Shown: positions 8,044 through 17,187 of the stretch, piece by piece | Layout of the letters: each line of letters starts with the position of its first letter | How positions within the stretch are numbered: the stretch's first letter is position 1 | Origin: Flavobacteriaceae bacterium | Lineage (GTDB): Bacteria > Bacteroidota > Bacteroidia > Flavobacteriales > Flavobacteriaceae | DNA: 64,000 bases | NCBI GenBank assembly: GCA_018401115.1 | Contig: JAGYKX010000005.1 | Location: 1,116,001 to 1,180,000, forward strand | Reading direction: 5' to 3' | Notes under the pieces: model-generated | The model's input: the letters and a program-made list of their open reading frames with translations, nothing else | Databases searched by the model: none | Told to the model about the DNA's origin: nothing | Position numbers and translations under genes: made by a program

Positions 8044-9155
8044 AGCCACTTTTTACGTTTGAAAAAGAACAGCATGCCGACGACAATCCCAAAGAAAACA
8101 GCCCAAAGGATGGGGTAGGCGTGTACGTATTGAAGCTCTGGAATATATTCGAAGTTCATTCCATAAACTCCTGCGATAAAGGTAAGTGGAATGAAAATAA
8201 CCGAGAATATGGTAAGCGTTTTCAACACATCATTCAGTTTATTTGTCATGTGTGTATGGTAGCTGTTCAGGTTGTCATTGATGGTTTCTCGATATACCTC
8301 AATATTTTCTGTAACCTGTAATATATGATCATTCAAATCCTTTAAAAAAGGGACTGTAGATTTGTGTAATAAAGGCGTTTCGGATTTTATATAACTCGTA
8401 ATGACATCCTTTAAAGGTCGGGCATACCTTCTTAAATGATTGACTTCTTTTTTGATCAGGTGAAGGTCATGCAGCATGTCTTCACTAAAACTGTCGAGTA
8501 GTTCAGCTTCCATAATGTTCACTTCCTCTCCATATTCCTCAATAATGGCCATATAATGATCTACAATCACATCCAATAAGGCAAAGGCTAAGTAATCTGA
8601 ATTTCTTAACCGAATACGTCCTTTCGGATGTTGAATTCGCTGCCTTAAACCATCAAAAATATCACCGGGTTTTTCTTGAAAAGTAATGATAAGGTTCTTG
8701 GCAACAATCATGCTGAATTGTTCCGTAATAATTTCCTTTTCTACGGTGCTAAACATTTTACAAACCAAAAAAAGATGATCGTCATATTCATCTATAGCAG
8801 GCCTTTGCGATACATTCAAAATATCTTCTAAAGCAAGGTTATGTATTTTAAAAGTTTCACCGAGTGCTTTAATTACCTCAATGTCGTGAAGACCTTCAAT
8901 GTTAAGCCAAGAAACAAATTCATCTTTAGCAACCTTATCCAGCTGGTCAAGTGTAATTTCTTCACGCTCATAGGCTGCCTCGTTGAAGCGGATGACCTCT
9001 AACTTTGCTACAGCCAGATGTTGCTGTCCTGTATAAACCAGAGACCCCGGCATGCGGTTAACCTCTGAGGTGGTGGTATTATTTCCCGCCTTCTTTTTCC
9101 TTCTTCTCTTTATAGATAAGAGTTCTGTGGGGGAAAGGTATTTCAATTCCTTCAC
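8040..9155 (-). CDS. corA: magnesium/cobalt transporter CorA
   Basis: CorA is a pentameric inner-membrane channel for Mg2+ and Co2+. The protein has the soluble funnel domain, a long stalk helix (DLHLIKKEVNHLRRYARPLKD) and two C-terminal transmembrane helices with the signature YGMNFEY between them, ending in FFFKRKKWL. The start at 9155 (371 residues) overlaps the end of mscS by 77 nt. The ATG at 9053 (MPGSLVYTG) would avoid this, but it drops the basic KRRRKKKAG stretch that CorA relatives usually have just before PGSLVYTG, so I kept the upstream start. Confidence 0.88.
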   Translation of the reverse strand: MKELKYLSPTELLSIKRRRKKKAGNNTTTSEVNRMPGSLVYTGQQHLAVAKLEVIRFNEAAYEREEITLDQLDKVAKDEFVSWLNIEGLHDIEVIKALGETFKIHNLALEDILNVSQRPAIDEYDDHLFLVCKMFSTVEKEIITEQFSMIVAKNLIITFQEKPGDIFDGLRQRIQHPKGRIRLRNSDYLAFALLDVIVDHYMAIIEEYGEEVNIMEAELLDSFSEDMLHDLHLIKKEVNHLRRYARPLKDVITSYIKSETPLLHKSTVPFLKDLNDHILQVTENIEVYRETINDNLNSYHTHMTNKLNDVLKTLTIFSVIFIPLTFIAGVYGMNFEYIPELQYVHAYPILWAVFFGIVVGMLFFFKRKKWL

Positions 9156-9966
9156 GATCGAATCTTTTTTTAATGGTTCTGTGGATATCGCATTTTAGTT
9201 CAAATCCTTCAATTGGATCATCTGTCCAAACTTGAGCCCTTAGCCGCTGACTTGAATCTGTAAATTCCAATAGTCTTACAATGACTTTTGGGATATCTTT
9301 TTGCTTTTCTTCTTCTGTTCTTTTGTCCCTGAAAAAATGATGTTTTTCGGCTTCTTCCTGAATAATGCGAGTGGCCAGATCAATATCAGAATCATAACTG
9401 ATATCAAAGAAGATATGATTGTTAATGCTGTCTTCTATAAGGTTAGCATTATGAATGGTTTCGGAGCTGATTACTGCATTGGGAATAACCAATCTTCTGT
9501 TTTCAAAATCTTTTATTACCGTGTGTCGTAGGGTGATGTCTTCTATGGTGCCCATATTTAAAGTTCCAACACGTACAATATCTCCTACACGAAAGGGTTT
9601 GAAAATGACAATAAAAATACCACTGACGATATTTGAAAATGCTGCCTGGGAGGCAAAGCCAACGATGGCAGCAAGGATGCCAGCGCCTGCAAATAGGGTC
9701 AAGCCTAAAGAGCGTAGTGATTCTATGGAATAAAAAATAAGGGTAAAAGCTGCAGTGTATATTAGAAACCCTAAAGCGTTGCTCAAGAATTTGTATTGGG
9801 TAGGGTCTACTTTTAGAGATTGAGACGATTTACGGATAAATCGATTCAAAATAGCTCTTAAGGTTTTGAGCGTAATAAAAGCAATGAAAAAAACTCCAAT
9901 GGCATAGATGCTTACGTTCAGCCAGTTATATTTTGTAAAGTTTAAAAATTCAAAAACAAGGTGCAT
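9079..9966 (-). CDS. small-conductance mechanosensitive channel, MscS family
   Basis: The 295-residue protein has three N-terminal hydrophobic helices, the last being the Gly/Ala-rich pore helix LFAGAGILAAIVGFASQAAFSNIVSGIFIVIFKPF. The MscS beta domain follows (FRVGDIVRVGTLNMGTIEDITLRHTVIKDFENRRLVIPNAV), then an alpha/beta C-terminal domain ending in GIEIPFPHRTLIY. It would act in the inner membrane as a safety valve against hypo-osmotic shock. It is upstream of and overlaps corA, so the two ion-channel genes are probably one operon. Confidence 0.92.
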   Translation of the reverse strand: MHLVFEFLNFTKYNWLNVSIYAIGVFFIAFITLKTLRAILNRFIRKSSQSLKVDPTQYKFLSNALGFLIYTAAFTLIFYSIESLRSLGLTLFAGAGILAAIVGFASQAAFSNIVSGIFIVIFKPFRVGDIVRVGTLNMGTIEDITLRHTVIKDFENRRLVIPNAVISSETIHNANLIEDSINNHIFFDISYDSDIDLATRIIQEEAEKHHFFRDKRTEEEKQKDIPKVIVRLLEFTDSSQRLRAQVWTDDPIEGFELKCDIHRTIKKRFDREGIEIPFPHRTLIYKEKKEKEGGK

Positions 9967-10052
9967 ATGGCCGTTAGATTAGTTTTTAAAGTTAGTCAAA
10001 AAAGAAATTTAAAACGATTGTCAAGCAAGTTTCAAAAGTGAAGACAAAGAAT

Positions 10053-10060
10053 TAATTTTG
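10053..10060 (+). promoter_or_regulatory. candidate -7 element for pyrD
   Basis: TAATTTTG matches TAnnTTTG and ends 15 nt before the TTG start codon of pyrD. A TTG at the expected -33 spacing is not evident. Confidence 0.4.
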
Positions 10061-10075
10061 TAAAAAATAAATCAC

Positions 10076-11131
10076 TTGTATCAATCCCTTATTCGCCCAT
10101 TCTTATTTCAACTATCACCAGAAAAAGCACACCACTTTTCTTTCCGTTGGTTGAAGATACTTTTTGCCATCCCTGGTATAAGGTTCATTGCTCATCGGCT
10201 ATATGTGGTTAATGACCCACGATTGGAGGTGGAATGTATGGGTCTAAAATTTAAAAACCCTGTGGGGCTTGCCGCTGGCTTTGATAAGGACGCAGTGCTC
10301 TACAACGAGCTATCTGCTTTTGGTTTTGGTTGCATAGAAATTGGCACAATTACCCCCATGGCCCAACCAGGCAATCCGCAGCCGAGACTCTTTCGATTGC
10401 CAAAAGATCAAAGCCTGATCAATCGAATGGGCTTTAATAACCTAGGTGTAGAAGTGGCAGTTGAGCGTCTGAAAAAGAAAAGCACACAGGTCATTGTTGG
10501 TGGTAACATTGGTAAAAACAAGCAAACACCCAATGAACAAGCAGTAGATGACTATCTCAAAAGCTTCAAAGCATTGTATCCACATGTAGATTATTTTGTG
10601 GTAAATGTAAGCTCACCTAACACACCCAACTTGCGCGAGCTGCAAGAAAAAAAACCACTTAAGGCACTTTTAATGCGCTTAAAGCAGGAAGCGAATACCC
10701 ATAAAAAGCCCAAACCCATTATGCTGAAAATTGCACCTGACCTTACCGAAGAGCAGTTGTTAGACATTATTGAAATCGTAAAACAAAGTAAAATTGCCGG
10801 AGTGATTGCCACCAATACAACTACGAGCAGAGAAGGACTACAAACCAATTCAAAAGAGGTTGAGCAAATGGGCGTTGGAGGACTCAGTGGAAAAGCAGTT
10901 CGTAAATCTTCTACAGAGGTCATTAGATTTTTGCATCAACATGCTGAAGGTGCTTTTGATATCATTGGTGTTGGTGGGATCTTCACGGCAGCCGATGCCA
11001 TAGAAAAGCTAGAAGCAGGTGCAAAACTGGTACAGGTTTACACTGGTTTTGTTTATGAAGGCCCTGCTATGGTAAAAAATATGAATAGAGGTATTTTGAA
11101 ATGGAAACGGAATCAATCGTTACATACTTAG
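10076..11131 (+). CDS. pyrD: dihydroorotate dehydrogenase (quinone), class 2
   Basis: PyrD oxidises dihydroorotate to orotate at the inner membrane, passing electrons to quinone. The N-terminus [21 protein letters not shown] is the amphipathic membrane helix typical of class 2 enzymes. It starts at a TTG codon and no ATG would keep this helix. [24 protein letters not shown], the catalytic-Ser stretch [14 protein letters not shown] and the FMN phosphate site [11 protein letters not shown] are present. Length (351) is normal. pyrF, for the last UMP step, lies 3 kb downstream. Confidence 0.95.
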   Translation: MYQSLIRPFLFQLSPEKAHHFSFRWLKILFAIPGIRFIAHRLYVVNDPRLEVECMGLKFKNPVGLAAGFDKDAVLYNELSAFGFGCIEIGTITPMAQPGNPQPRLFRLPKDQSLINRMGFNNLGVEVAVERLKKKSTQVIVGGNIGKNKQTPNEQAVDDYLKSFKALYPHVDYFVVNVSSPNTPNLRELQEKKPLKALLMRLKQEANTHKKPKPIMLKIAPDLTEEQLLDIIEIVKQSKIAGVIATNTTTSREGLQTNSKEVEQMGVGGLSGKAVRKSSTEVIRFLHQHAEGAFDIIGVGGIFTAADAIEKLEAGAKLVQVYTGFVYEGPAMVKNMNRGILKWKRNQSLHT

Positions 11132-11182
11132 TGAGGTTTCTAAAATTCAATTAACTTCGTACAAACTCTTTCAATCGCTTCA

Positions 11183-13681
11183 ATGGCTAAAAACAGCTAC
11201 AAATCAAATACCTTTAAAACCGATAAAAGCAAAAAGCGCGTAGCAACAGCTAAATTTTCGCCCAATATTAGTTTTCCTTGGCTCAAAGACCGAAGAGTTC
11301 AGTTATCTGTGGGTTTCTTTTTGTTGTTAACCTCTGTTTTTATCTTCTTGGCTTGCCTTAGTTATTTCTTTACCGGGAAAGCAGACCAAAGTATTGTTGA
11401 GGCCTTTTTTGCAGAAGGCGAAACCGTAAAGTCTTTGGGCCGAGAGGCACAAAACTGGATGAAATTAGTGGGTGCTTTGGTGGCACATCAGTTAATATTT
11501 GAAGGATTTGGAATTGCATCATTTTTTATTCCCCCGTTTTTATTTATCCTAGGTTACAAAGTAGTATGGGGTAAAATATTGATGAAAATACCCCGTGCCT
11601 TTGCATTGACTTTTTTCTTTTTGATTTGGATCAGTCTTTTCATGGGTTCCATGGTAAAAGCAGATGATGATGTCTCAGAATGGAGTTTCTATAGTGGGGG
11701 TTTAGGGTATGAACTCTCTTTGTTCTTCGATAGCCTTTTGGGCTATGGTACGCTTTTATTTCTATTATTTACCCTTTTGGTATTTATTATTTTCTTCTTC
11801 AACATTACCGAAGTATTTAGTCTGAAGAAGTCAACTGAGATCGAAGATTCGGCTGAGTCTGTATTGGCCGAAGAGTGGACAGATACTTCAACTACTGAAG
11901 AAGAGGAGGTAGAACAAGAAGGAGATGATGCCATTGAGAATTGGGTGGTTAGGACAACTACTGAAGATAAGGATACGGCCAGTGAAGAAGACGAGCAGCA
12001 GGTAATGCAAGAAACGGATATACCTGAAGCTGAACCAAAAGAAGACACATTCGTTCATTTAGAAGTAGACGTGCCAGAAAGACCTTCAAAAAAAGAGGCA
12101 AATGCAGAGCCCGATTTTGAAATAGAGATCAATGAATCTTCAGAGAAACTGGTCGAAAAAGCAGGCCACTACGACCCTACCCTCGACCTGGGTTCCTATA
12201 AGTTTCCTAAAGTAGATTTTCTGAATGAATATTCAACCGGAAAAATTCAGGTGACCAAAGAAGAACTGCAGGCCAACAAAGATAAGATTGTAGAAACCTT
12301 GACCAATTTTAAAATTGGTATTTCCAGCATCAAAGCCACCATTGGCCCTACCGTTACCCTTTACGAGATCATTCCGGAGGCTGGTGTTAAAATATCCAAA
12401 ATTAAAAATTTGGAAGATGATATTGCCCTAAGCTTGGCGGCACTTGGAATCCGAATCATAGCACCTATCCCTGGCAAAGGAACCATTGGCATAGAGGTGC
12501 CGAATAAAAATAAAGAAATGGTATCCATGAAGTCGGTCATTTCTACCGATAAATTCATGAACTCTAATATGGCCTTGCCGATAGCTTTTGGAAAGACCAT
12601 ATCAAATGAAGTCTTCGTTACAGATTTGGCAAAAATGCCACACCTTTTAATGGCTGGTGCTACTGGGCAAGGTAAGTCGGTAGGTTTAAATGTTATTCTT
12701 ACCTCATTACTATACAAAAAACATCCTTCTCAATTGAAGTTTGTCTTGGTAGATCCAAAAAAGGTTGAGCTTACGTTATTTAACAAGATCGAGAGGCATT
12801 ATTTGGCTAAGCTCCCAGACAACGAAGAGCCTATCATTACCGATACAAAAAAGGTAATTTATACCCTGAATTCTCTTTGCATAGAAATGGATCAGCGCTA
12901 CGATTTATTGAAGGATGCTGCATGTAGAAATATCAAAGAGTATAATGAGAAATTCATAGGCCGTAAACTAAATCCAGAAAAGGGCCATCGCTTCTTACCC
13001 TACATTGTCTTGGTCATCGATGAATTGGCGGACCTTATGATGACGGCGGGTAAGGAGGTAGAAACACCTATTGCACGCTTAGCACAATTGGCAAGGGCCA
13101 TAGGTATTCATTTGGTGGTTGCTACGCAAAGACCTTCTGTAAATGTGATTACCGGAATTATTAAGGCTAACTTTCCAGCCAGACTTTCCTTCCGAGTGAC
13201 ATCAAAGGTAGACTCAAGAACTATTTTGGATACGGGCGGGGCAGATCAGTTGATTGGGCAAGGTGATATGCTATTGTCGATGGGTTCGGATGTAATCCGA
13301 TTGCAATGTGCTTTTGTAGACACGCCCGAAGTAGATGAGATTTGCGATTTCATCGGATCTCAAAGAGGTTATGAGTCCGCTTACCTATTACCTGAGTATA
13401 GTGGTGATGATGAGAGCAGTGGATTGGGAGAAGTAGACCTATCGGAACGTGATGTACTGTTCGATGATGCAGCCAAATTAATTGTAGCGCACCAACAGGG
13501 GAGTACAAGTTTGATACAACGTAAACTGAAGCTAGGATACAACAGAGCAGGTCGATTGATAGATCAATTAGAGGCCGCTGGAATCGTAGGTCCTTTTGAA
13601 GGAAGTAAGGCGCGAGAAGTATTAATCTCCGATGAATATAGTTTGGAACAATTATTGAACAACATCGACAACAACAATTAG
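11183..13681 (+). CDS. ftsK: DNA translocase FtsK
   Basis: FtsK pumps DNA at the septum and activates XerCD recombination at dif. The 832-residue protein has four N-terminal transmembrane helices (about residues 38-220) and a short acidic, Glu/Thr-rich linker (about 225-330). The motor follows, with Walker A GATGQGKSVG near residue 492 and Walker B IVLVIDELADLMM. ATQRPSVNVITGIIKANFPARLSF and a C-terminal gamma winged-helix (about residues 765-830, IQRKLKLGYNRAGRLIDQLE) complete it. The linker is much shorter than that of E. coli FtsK. lolA follows after 21 nt, a gene order common in Bacteroidota. Confidence 0.96.
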   Translation: MAKNSYKSNTFKTDKSKKRVATAKFSPNISFPWLKDRRVQLSVGFFLLLTSVFIFLACLSYFFTGKADQSIVEAFFAEGETVKSLGREAQNWMKLVGALVAHQLIFEGFGIASFFIPPFLFILGYKVVWGKILMKIPRAFALTFFFLIWISLFMGSMVKADDDVSEWSFYSGGLGYELSLFFDSLLGYGTLLFLLFTLLVFIIFFFNITEVFSLKKSTEIEDSAESVLAEEWTDTSTTEEEEVEQEGDDAIENWVVRTTTEDKDTASEEDEQQVMQETDIPEAEPKEDTFVHLEVDVPERPSKKEANAEPDFEIEINESSEKLVEKAGHYDPTLDLGSYKFPKVDFLNEYSTGKIQVTKEELQANKDKIVETLTNFKIGISSIKATIGPTVTLYEIIPEAGVKISKIKNLEDDIALSLAALGIRIIAPIPGKGTIGIEVPNKNKEMVSMKSVISTDKFMNSNMALPIAFGKTISNEVFVTDLAKMPHLLMAGATGQGKSVGLNVILTSLLYKKHPSQLKFVLVDPKKVELTLFNKIERHYLAKLPDNEEPIITDTKKVIYTLNSLCIEMDQRYDLLKDAACRNIKEYNEKFIGRKLNPEKGHRFLPYIVLVIDELADLMMTAGKEVETPIARLAQLARAIGIHLVVATQRPSVNVITGIIKANFPARLSFRVTSKVDSRTILDTGGADQLIGQGDMLLSMGSDVIRLQCAFVDTPEVDEICDFIGSQRGYESAYLLPEYSGDDESSGLGEVDLSERDVLFDDAAKLIVAHQQGSTSLIQRKLKLGYNRAGRLIDQLEAAGIVGPFEGSKAREVLISDEYSLEQLLNNIDNNN

Positions 13682-13702
13682 TTGTTTTAGAAAAAAGATA
13701 AA

Positions 13703-14344
13703 ATGAAAAGAGTATTAACTACATTAGGCCTCCTATTGGTGTGCACGGTCGCTTTTTCACAAAATCCAGAACCAAAAGCATTGCTAGATAAAATGAGCCA
13801 GACGTACCGTGCCATGTTGGGTTTCGAAATATCTTTTGTGCAAAAAATATTGAGCGAAGGTAACGTGATTGATCGATTGGCGGGAAAGGCCTCAGTCAGC
13901 AAGGGGAAATTTGTTATTCAATTTCAAGACCAGCACATCTACTGTGATGGTGCCGTTTTATGGACTTATTTGTTAGGTTCGCAAGAACTAACCATCAGTA
14001 ATTTTGAGCCCGATGAGGCAGTAATCAACCCATCTAATGTTTATGACATTTACAAAGAAGGCTTTACCTACGAGTACAAGCGCAGTGATATCATCGAGGA
14101 AGAGCCAGTGCATGTGATCGAGCTCACTTCGACAGATCAGGATTCTGATTTTACCCATGTGGTGCTTTACATAGGTCAAAACAATAGTTATTTGAAAAGC
14201 TGGGATTTGATCGATTATTCAGGTGCAAAAACCTCTTTCGATGTGAGTGAGTTTGTACCTAATAAAAATTTTGAAGAAGGATTTTTCATTTTCGATGAAG
14301 AGACAAACCCTGTTCAGTACAAAGAAGATTTGCGTTACGAATGA
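13703..14344 (+). CDS. lolA: outer-membrane lipoprotein carrier protein LolA
   Basis: LolA shuttles lipoproteins through the periplasm to the outer membrane. The 213-residue protein has a Sec signal peptide ([20 protein letters not shown]). It continues with the LolA fold: [45 protein letters not shown], and later strands with [13 protein letters not shown]. Sequence similarity among LolA proteins is low; the gene position after ftsK supports the call. The stop overlaps the pyrF start by 4 nt. Confidence 0.87.
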   Translation: MKRVLTTLGLLLVCTVAFSQNPEPKALLDKMSQTYRAMLGFEISFVQKILSEGNVIDRLAGKASVSKGKFVIQFQDQHIYCDGAVLWTYLLGSQELTISNFEPDEAVINPSNVYDIYKEGFTYEYKRSDIIEEEPVHVIELTSTDQDSDFTHVVLYIGQNNSYLKSWDLIDYSGAKTSFDVSEFVPNKNFEEGFFIFDEETNPVQYKEDLRYE

Positions 14345-15156
14345 CAAGAAGAGATTTAGTCGAACAAATCCGTAAAAAGTCATCCTTTTTATGTGTTGGC
14401 CTTGATTCAGACTTTCAAAAGCTACCGCAGCATATACTGCAAGAGGAAGATCCAATTTTCGCGTTTAATAAGCAGATTATTGATGCTACCATACACCATG
14501 CGGTAGCGTACAAACCCAATATTGCCTTTTATGAGGCGAATGGCGTAAAAGGATGGGAAAGTTTGGCCAAGACCATTGACTATTTGCCGGATGATGTTTT
14601 CGTGATTGCCGATGCGAAAAGAGGTGATATTGGCAATACTTCTAAAATGTATGCCGAAGCTTTCTTCGAACAAATGAATTGTGATGCCATTACCGTGGCA
14701 CCTTACATGGGGGCAGATTCAGTCAAACCGTTTTTATCTTTTCAAGAAAGGTGGGTGATCCTTTTGGCCTTAACCTCTAATCCCGGCTCTGCCGATTTTC
14801 AAAATTTGTACTTAAAAAGTGAACAACAACTTTATGAAAAGGTTCTCGAAACCTCTCAGCAATGGGGCACAACTGAAAACCTAATGTATGTGGTGGGGGC
14901 AACACAAGCAGCTGCGCTCAAAAAAATACGAAAAATTGTACCGGAACATTTTTTACTTGTGCCCGGAGTGGGTGCGCAAGGTGGAAGTTTAAAAGAGGTA
15001 GCTCAGAACGGGTTGAATAAAGATTGTGGACTGCTAGTCAACTCTTCTCGTGGCATTATTTATGCAGATAACAGCAAACACTTTTCAGAGGTGGCCGGAA
15101 AGAAGGCAAAAGAAATACAAGAGGAAATGTCTGATTATTTAAATAAATATTGCTAA
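14341..15156 (+). CDS. pyrF: orotidine 5'-phosphate decarboxylase, long type
   Basis: PyrF makes UMP from OMP. The 271-residue form is the longer group found in mycobacteria and Bacteroidota. Catalytic residues are in [15 protein letters not shown] (Lys and Asp, about residues 82-95). [11 protein letters not shown] at the N-terminus and [11 protein letters not shown] and [12 protein letters not shown] towards the C-terminus form the phosphate site. It overlaps lolA by an ATGA junction, so ftsK, lolA and pyrF are probably co-expressed. Confidence 0.94.
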   Translation: MTRRDLVEQIRKKSSFLCVGLDSDFQKLPQHILQEEDPIFAFNKQIIDATIHHAVAYKPNIAFYEANGVKGWESLAKTIDYLPDDVFVIADAKRGDIGNTSKMYAEAFFEQMNCDAITVAPYMGADSVKPFLSFQERWVILLALTSNPGSADFQNLYLKSEQQLYEKVLETSQQWGTTENLMYVVGATQAAALKKIRKIVPEHFLLVPGVGAQGGSLKEVAQNGLNKDCGLLVNSSRGIIYADNSKHFSEVAGKKAKEIQEEMSDYLNKYC

Positions 15157-15158
15157 AT

Positions 15159-15180
15159 TATTGCCTCTTTATAGGCAATA
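15159..15180 (+). promoter_or_regulatory. perfect hairpin just before the DUF2851 start
   Basis: TATTGCCT and AGGCAATA form an 8-bp perfect stem with a 6-nt loop, ending one base before the ATG at 15182. No T-run follows, so it is not a canonical terminator. In RNA it would fold over the translation initiation region of the next gene. Confidence 0.4.
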
Positions 15181-15181
15181 G

Positions 15182-16456
15182 ATGCAAGAAGCTTTTCTAC
15201 ATTTTGTGTGGCAACATCAGGCTTTTAATCAGAAAGCCTTGCTTTTGCATGGGGGTGAGTCCTTAGAAGTGTTGCAAATTGGGAGACATAACCATATGGC
15301 TGGTCCTGATTTTCTGGAGTCTATGTTGCGTATTTCAGGCTTACAGTGGGCAGGATCGATAGAAATTCACCTTCGCTCTTCCGATTGGCATAAGCATGGG
15401 CATACCGGAGACCCAAATTATGATAACGTGGTTTTGCATGTTGTTTATGAGCATGATGCTGAGGTGTTTAATCCACAAGGAGAACCCTTACCTACTTTAG
15501 AGTTAAAAGGCTTGATCAAGCCCATGTTCAAGACGCGTTATGAACAAATTATTACACAACATACCACCATAGCTTGTGGCAACCAGCTCATTAACGTAAA
15601 AAGTATCGACAAGCTTTCTATGTTAGAAAATGCTTTGGTAGAACGTTTAATGGAGAAGTCTTTTCGCTTTAAGGAATTGATCGATGAAAGTGGTAAAGAT
15701 TGGGAAGAAGCAACTTATCAGTGGTTAGCTCAGGGCTTTGGCTTTAAGTCCAATGCAGAAAATATGCTCAAATTGGTTAAGGCGGTTCCCTTGCGGGTTT
15801 TACGGAAACATCAAGATCCATTGGCTTGGGAAGCCTTACTTTTTGGAGCTTCCGGCTTGTTGAATGTTAAGCCAGAGGATATTTACATGGCTCGCTTGCA
15901 GGAGGAGTATGCGTTTCTTCAAAAGAAATATGGTATTAACTCTTCTCTTAGCTATAACCAATGGCATTTTTCAGGAGTTCGACCACCCAACTTCCCCACC
16001 ATTCGCATTGCTCAACTCATTGCCTTTGTAAAAGCACAGTCCAATTTATTCAACCTATTCACAGATTTTTCTGAAGTGGCAGCCATGAAGAAAGGCTTTG
16101 AGGTTGTACCCAGTGATTATTGGCTTCTTCATTATCGCTTTGGCCTGCCGGCTAAAAAAACATTGAAAGGTATGTCGAGGTCGGCTCAACATCATTTGCT
16201 CATCAATACCGTTGCACCATTATTGATAGCGTATTCCGATTATGAAAAGGATGGAAATACCAAGGAAAAAGCAATGAGCCTGCTCATGTCTTTACCCAAA
16301 GAAAAGAATACAATCATTAGGGAATGGATGGGTTTGGGTTGGAACATCAACTCTGCCTTCGATAGTCAGGGCCTTATTCAACTGTATAATCGTTATTGCC
16401 AACCCAAGCGTTGCATTGAATGTAAGATTGGCTTGGCCTTAGTAAAAGGAAGTTAA
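15182..16456 (+). CDS. DUF2851 family protein
   Basis: This 424-residue protein matches the Bacteroidota family DUF2851. The hallmark N-terminal region runs LQIGRHNHMAGPDFLESMLRI, WAGSIEIHLRSSDWHKHGHT, then DPNYDNVVLHVVYEHD. The C-terminus has two cysteine pairs (NRYCQPKRCIECKIG). The function is unknown; no signal peptide or membrane segment is visible, so it is probably cytoplasmic. A hairpin abuts its start codon. Confidence 0.85.
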   Translation: MQEAFLHFVWQHQAFNQKALLLHGGESLEVLQIGRHNHMAGPDFLESMLRISGLQWAGSIEIHLRSSDWHKHGHTGDPNYDNVVLHVVYEHDAEVFNPQGEPLPTLELKGLIKPMFKTRYEQIITQHTTIACGNQLINVKSIDKLSMLENALVERLMEKSFRFKELIDESGKDWEEATYQWLAQGFGFKSNAENMLKLVKAVPLRVLRKHQDPLAWEALLFGASGLLNVKPEDIYMARLQEEYAFLQKKYGINSSLSYNQWHFSGVRPPNFPTIRIAQLIAFVKAQSNLFNLFTDFSEVAAMKKGFEVVPSDYWLLHYRFGLPAKKTLKGMSRSAQHHLLINTVAPLLIAYSDYEKDGNTKEKAMSLLMSLPKEKNTIIREWMGLGWNINSAFDSQGLIQLYNRYCQPKRCIECKIGLALVKGS

Positions 16457-16461
16457 ACTGC

Positions 16462-16490
16462 TTGTTTTGGCCCAAAAACAGCTATCTTTG
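16462..16490 (+). promoter_or_regulatory. Bacteroidota-type promoter of the acyltransferase gene
   Basis: TTG at 16462-16464 is followed after 18 nt by TATCTTTG at 16483-16490, which fits the -33/-7 consensus. The ATG at 16511 is 20 nt downstream. This starts a new transcript after DUF2851. Confidence 0.6.
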
Positions 16491-16510
16491 TGCTCAGTTA
16501 AAATGTGTTC

Positions 16511-17149
16511 ATGGAAAACCCAGTCATTATTTTTGGCGCTAATGCTTTGGGAAGAGCAGCCGTAGAAATTTTTGAATCTAACGACATTGTCGTCTATGGT
16601 TACCTAGATGATAATCAAGAGTTGCACGGCAGTGAGATGGGTAAGTTGGCTGTGATGGGCAGCACAGAGGACGATGGTTTCTTGAAACTGATTGGTAAGA
16701 AATGTGAAGCATTTGTAGCAGTCAGCGATCAGTCGCTCCGCAAAGGATTAATTAAGATGCTGAAAGAGCGAAGAAAAATGATGCCTGTCAATGCCATCCA
16801 TCAACAGGCCGAGATTGCAATATCGGCCAGTATAGGTCACGGTGAATTTATCAATAGCCATGCAGTGGTAGGGGCTCATGTAGTGTTAGGGAACCATTGT
16901 CTGATTCATTCGCACGCCACATTGGATTTTGGTGCAAAAGTGGGAGATTTGGTGCAAATAGGAGCAGGAGCTATCATTGGTAGTGAGGTTGTGGTAGAAG
17001 ATGAGGTTTTTATAGGTAGTGGAGCAGTTTTGATTTCTGGAATAAAAATTGGAAAAGGTGCACGCATAGGTGCAGGTTCTGTGGTGATTGCTGATGTTGA
17101 AGCGGGTAAAACCGTTTTTGGCAATCCTGCGGCAGCATTAAAAGCATAA
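16511..17149 (+). CDS. NeuD/PglD-type sugar O-acyltransferase
   Basis: The 212-residue protein has an N-terminal Rossmann-like sugar-nucleotide domain (VIIFGANALGRAAVEIFE, VYGYLDDNQELHG). It is followed by a left-handed beta-helix of hexapeptide repeats (about residues 95-205, with GEFINSHAVVGAHVVLGNH and VQIGAGAIIGSEVVVEDEVF) and ends with the family tail VFGNPAAALKA. Such enzymes acetylate amino or hydroxyl groups of surface sugars with acetyl-CoA. No sugar cluster surrounds it, so the substrate is unknown. The ATG at 16511 is preferred over the in-frame GTG at 16505. Confidence 0.82.
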   Translation: MENPVIIFGANALGRAAVEIFESNDIVVYGYLDDNQELHGSEMGKLAVMGSTEDDGFLKLIGKKCEAFVAVSDQSLRKGLIKMLKERRKMMPVNAIHQQAEIAISASIGHGEFINSHAVVGAHVVLGNHCLIHSHATLDFGAKVGDLVQIGAGAIIGSEVVVEDEVFIGSGAVLISGIKIGKGARIGAGSVVIADVEAGKTVFGNPAAALKA

Positions 17150-17187
17150 GTATTTACTTTCACCCTAAAAGCAATAGGGCAGAAACA

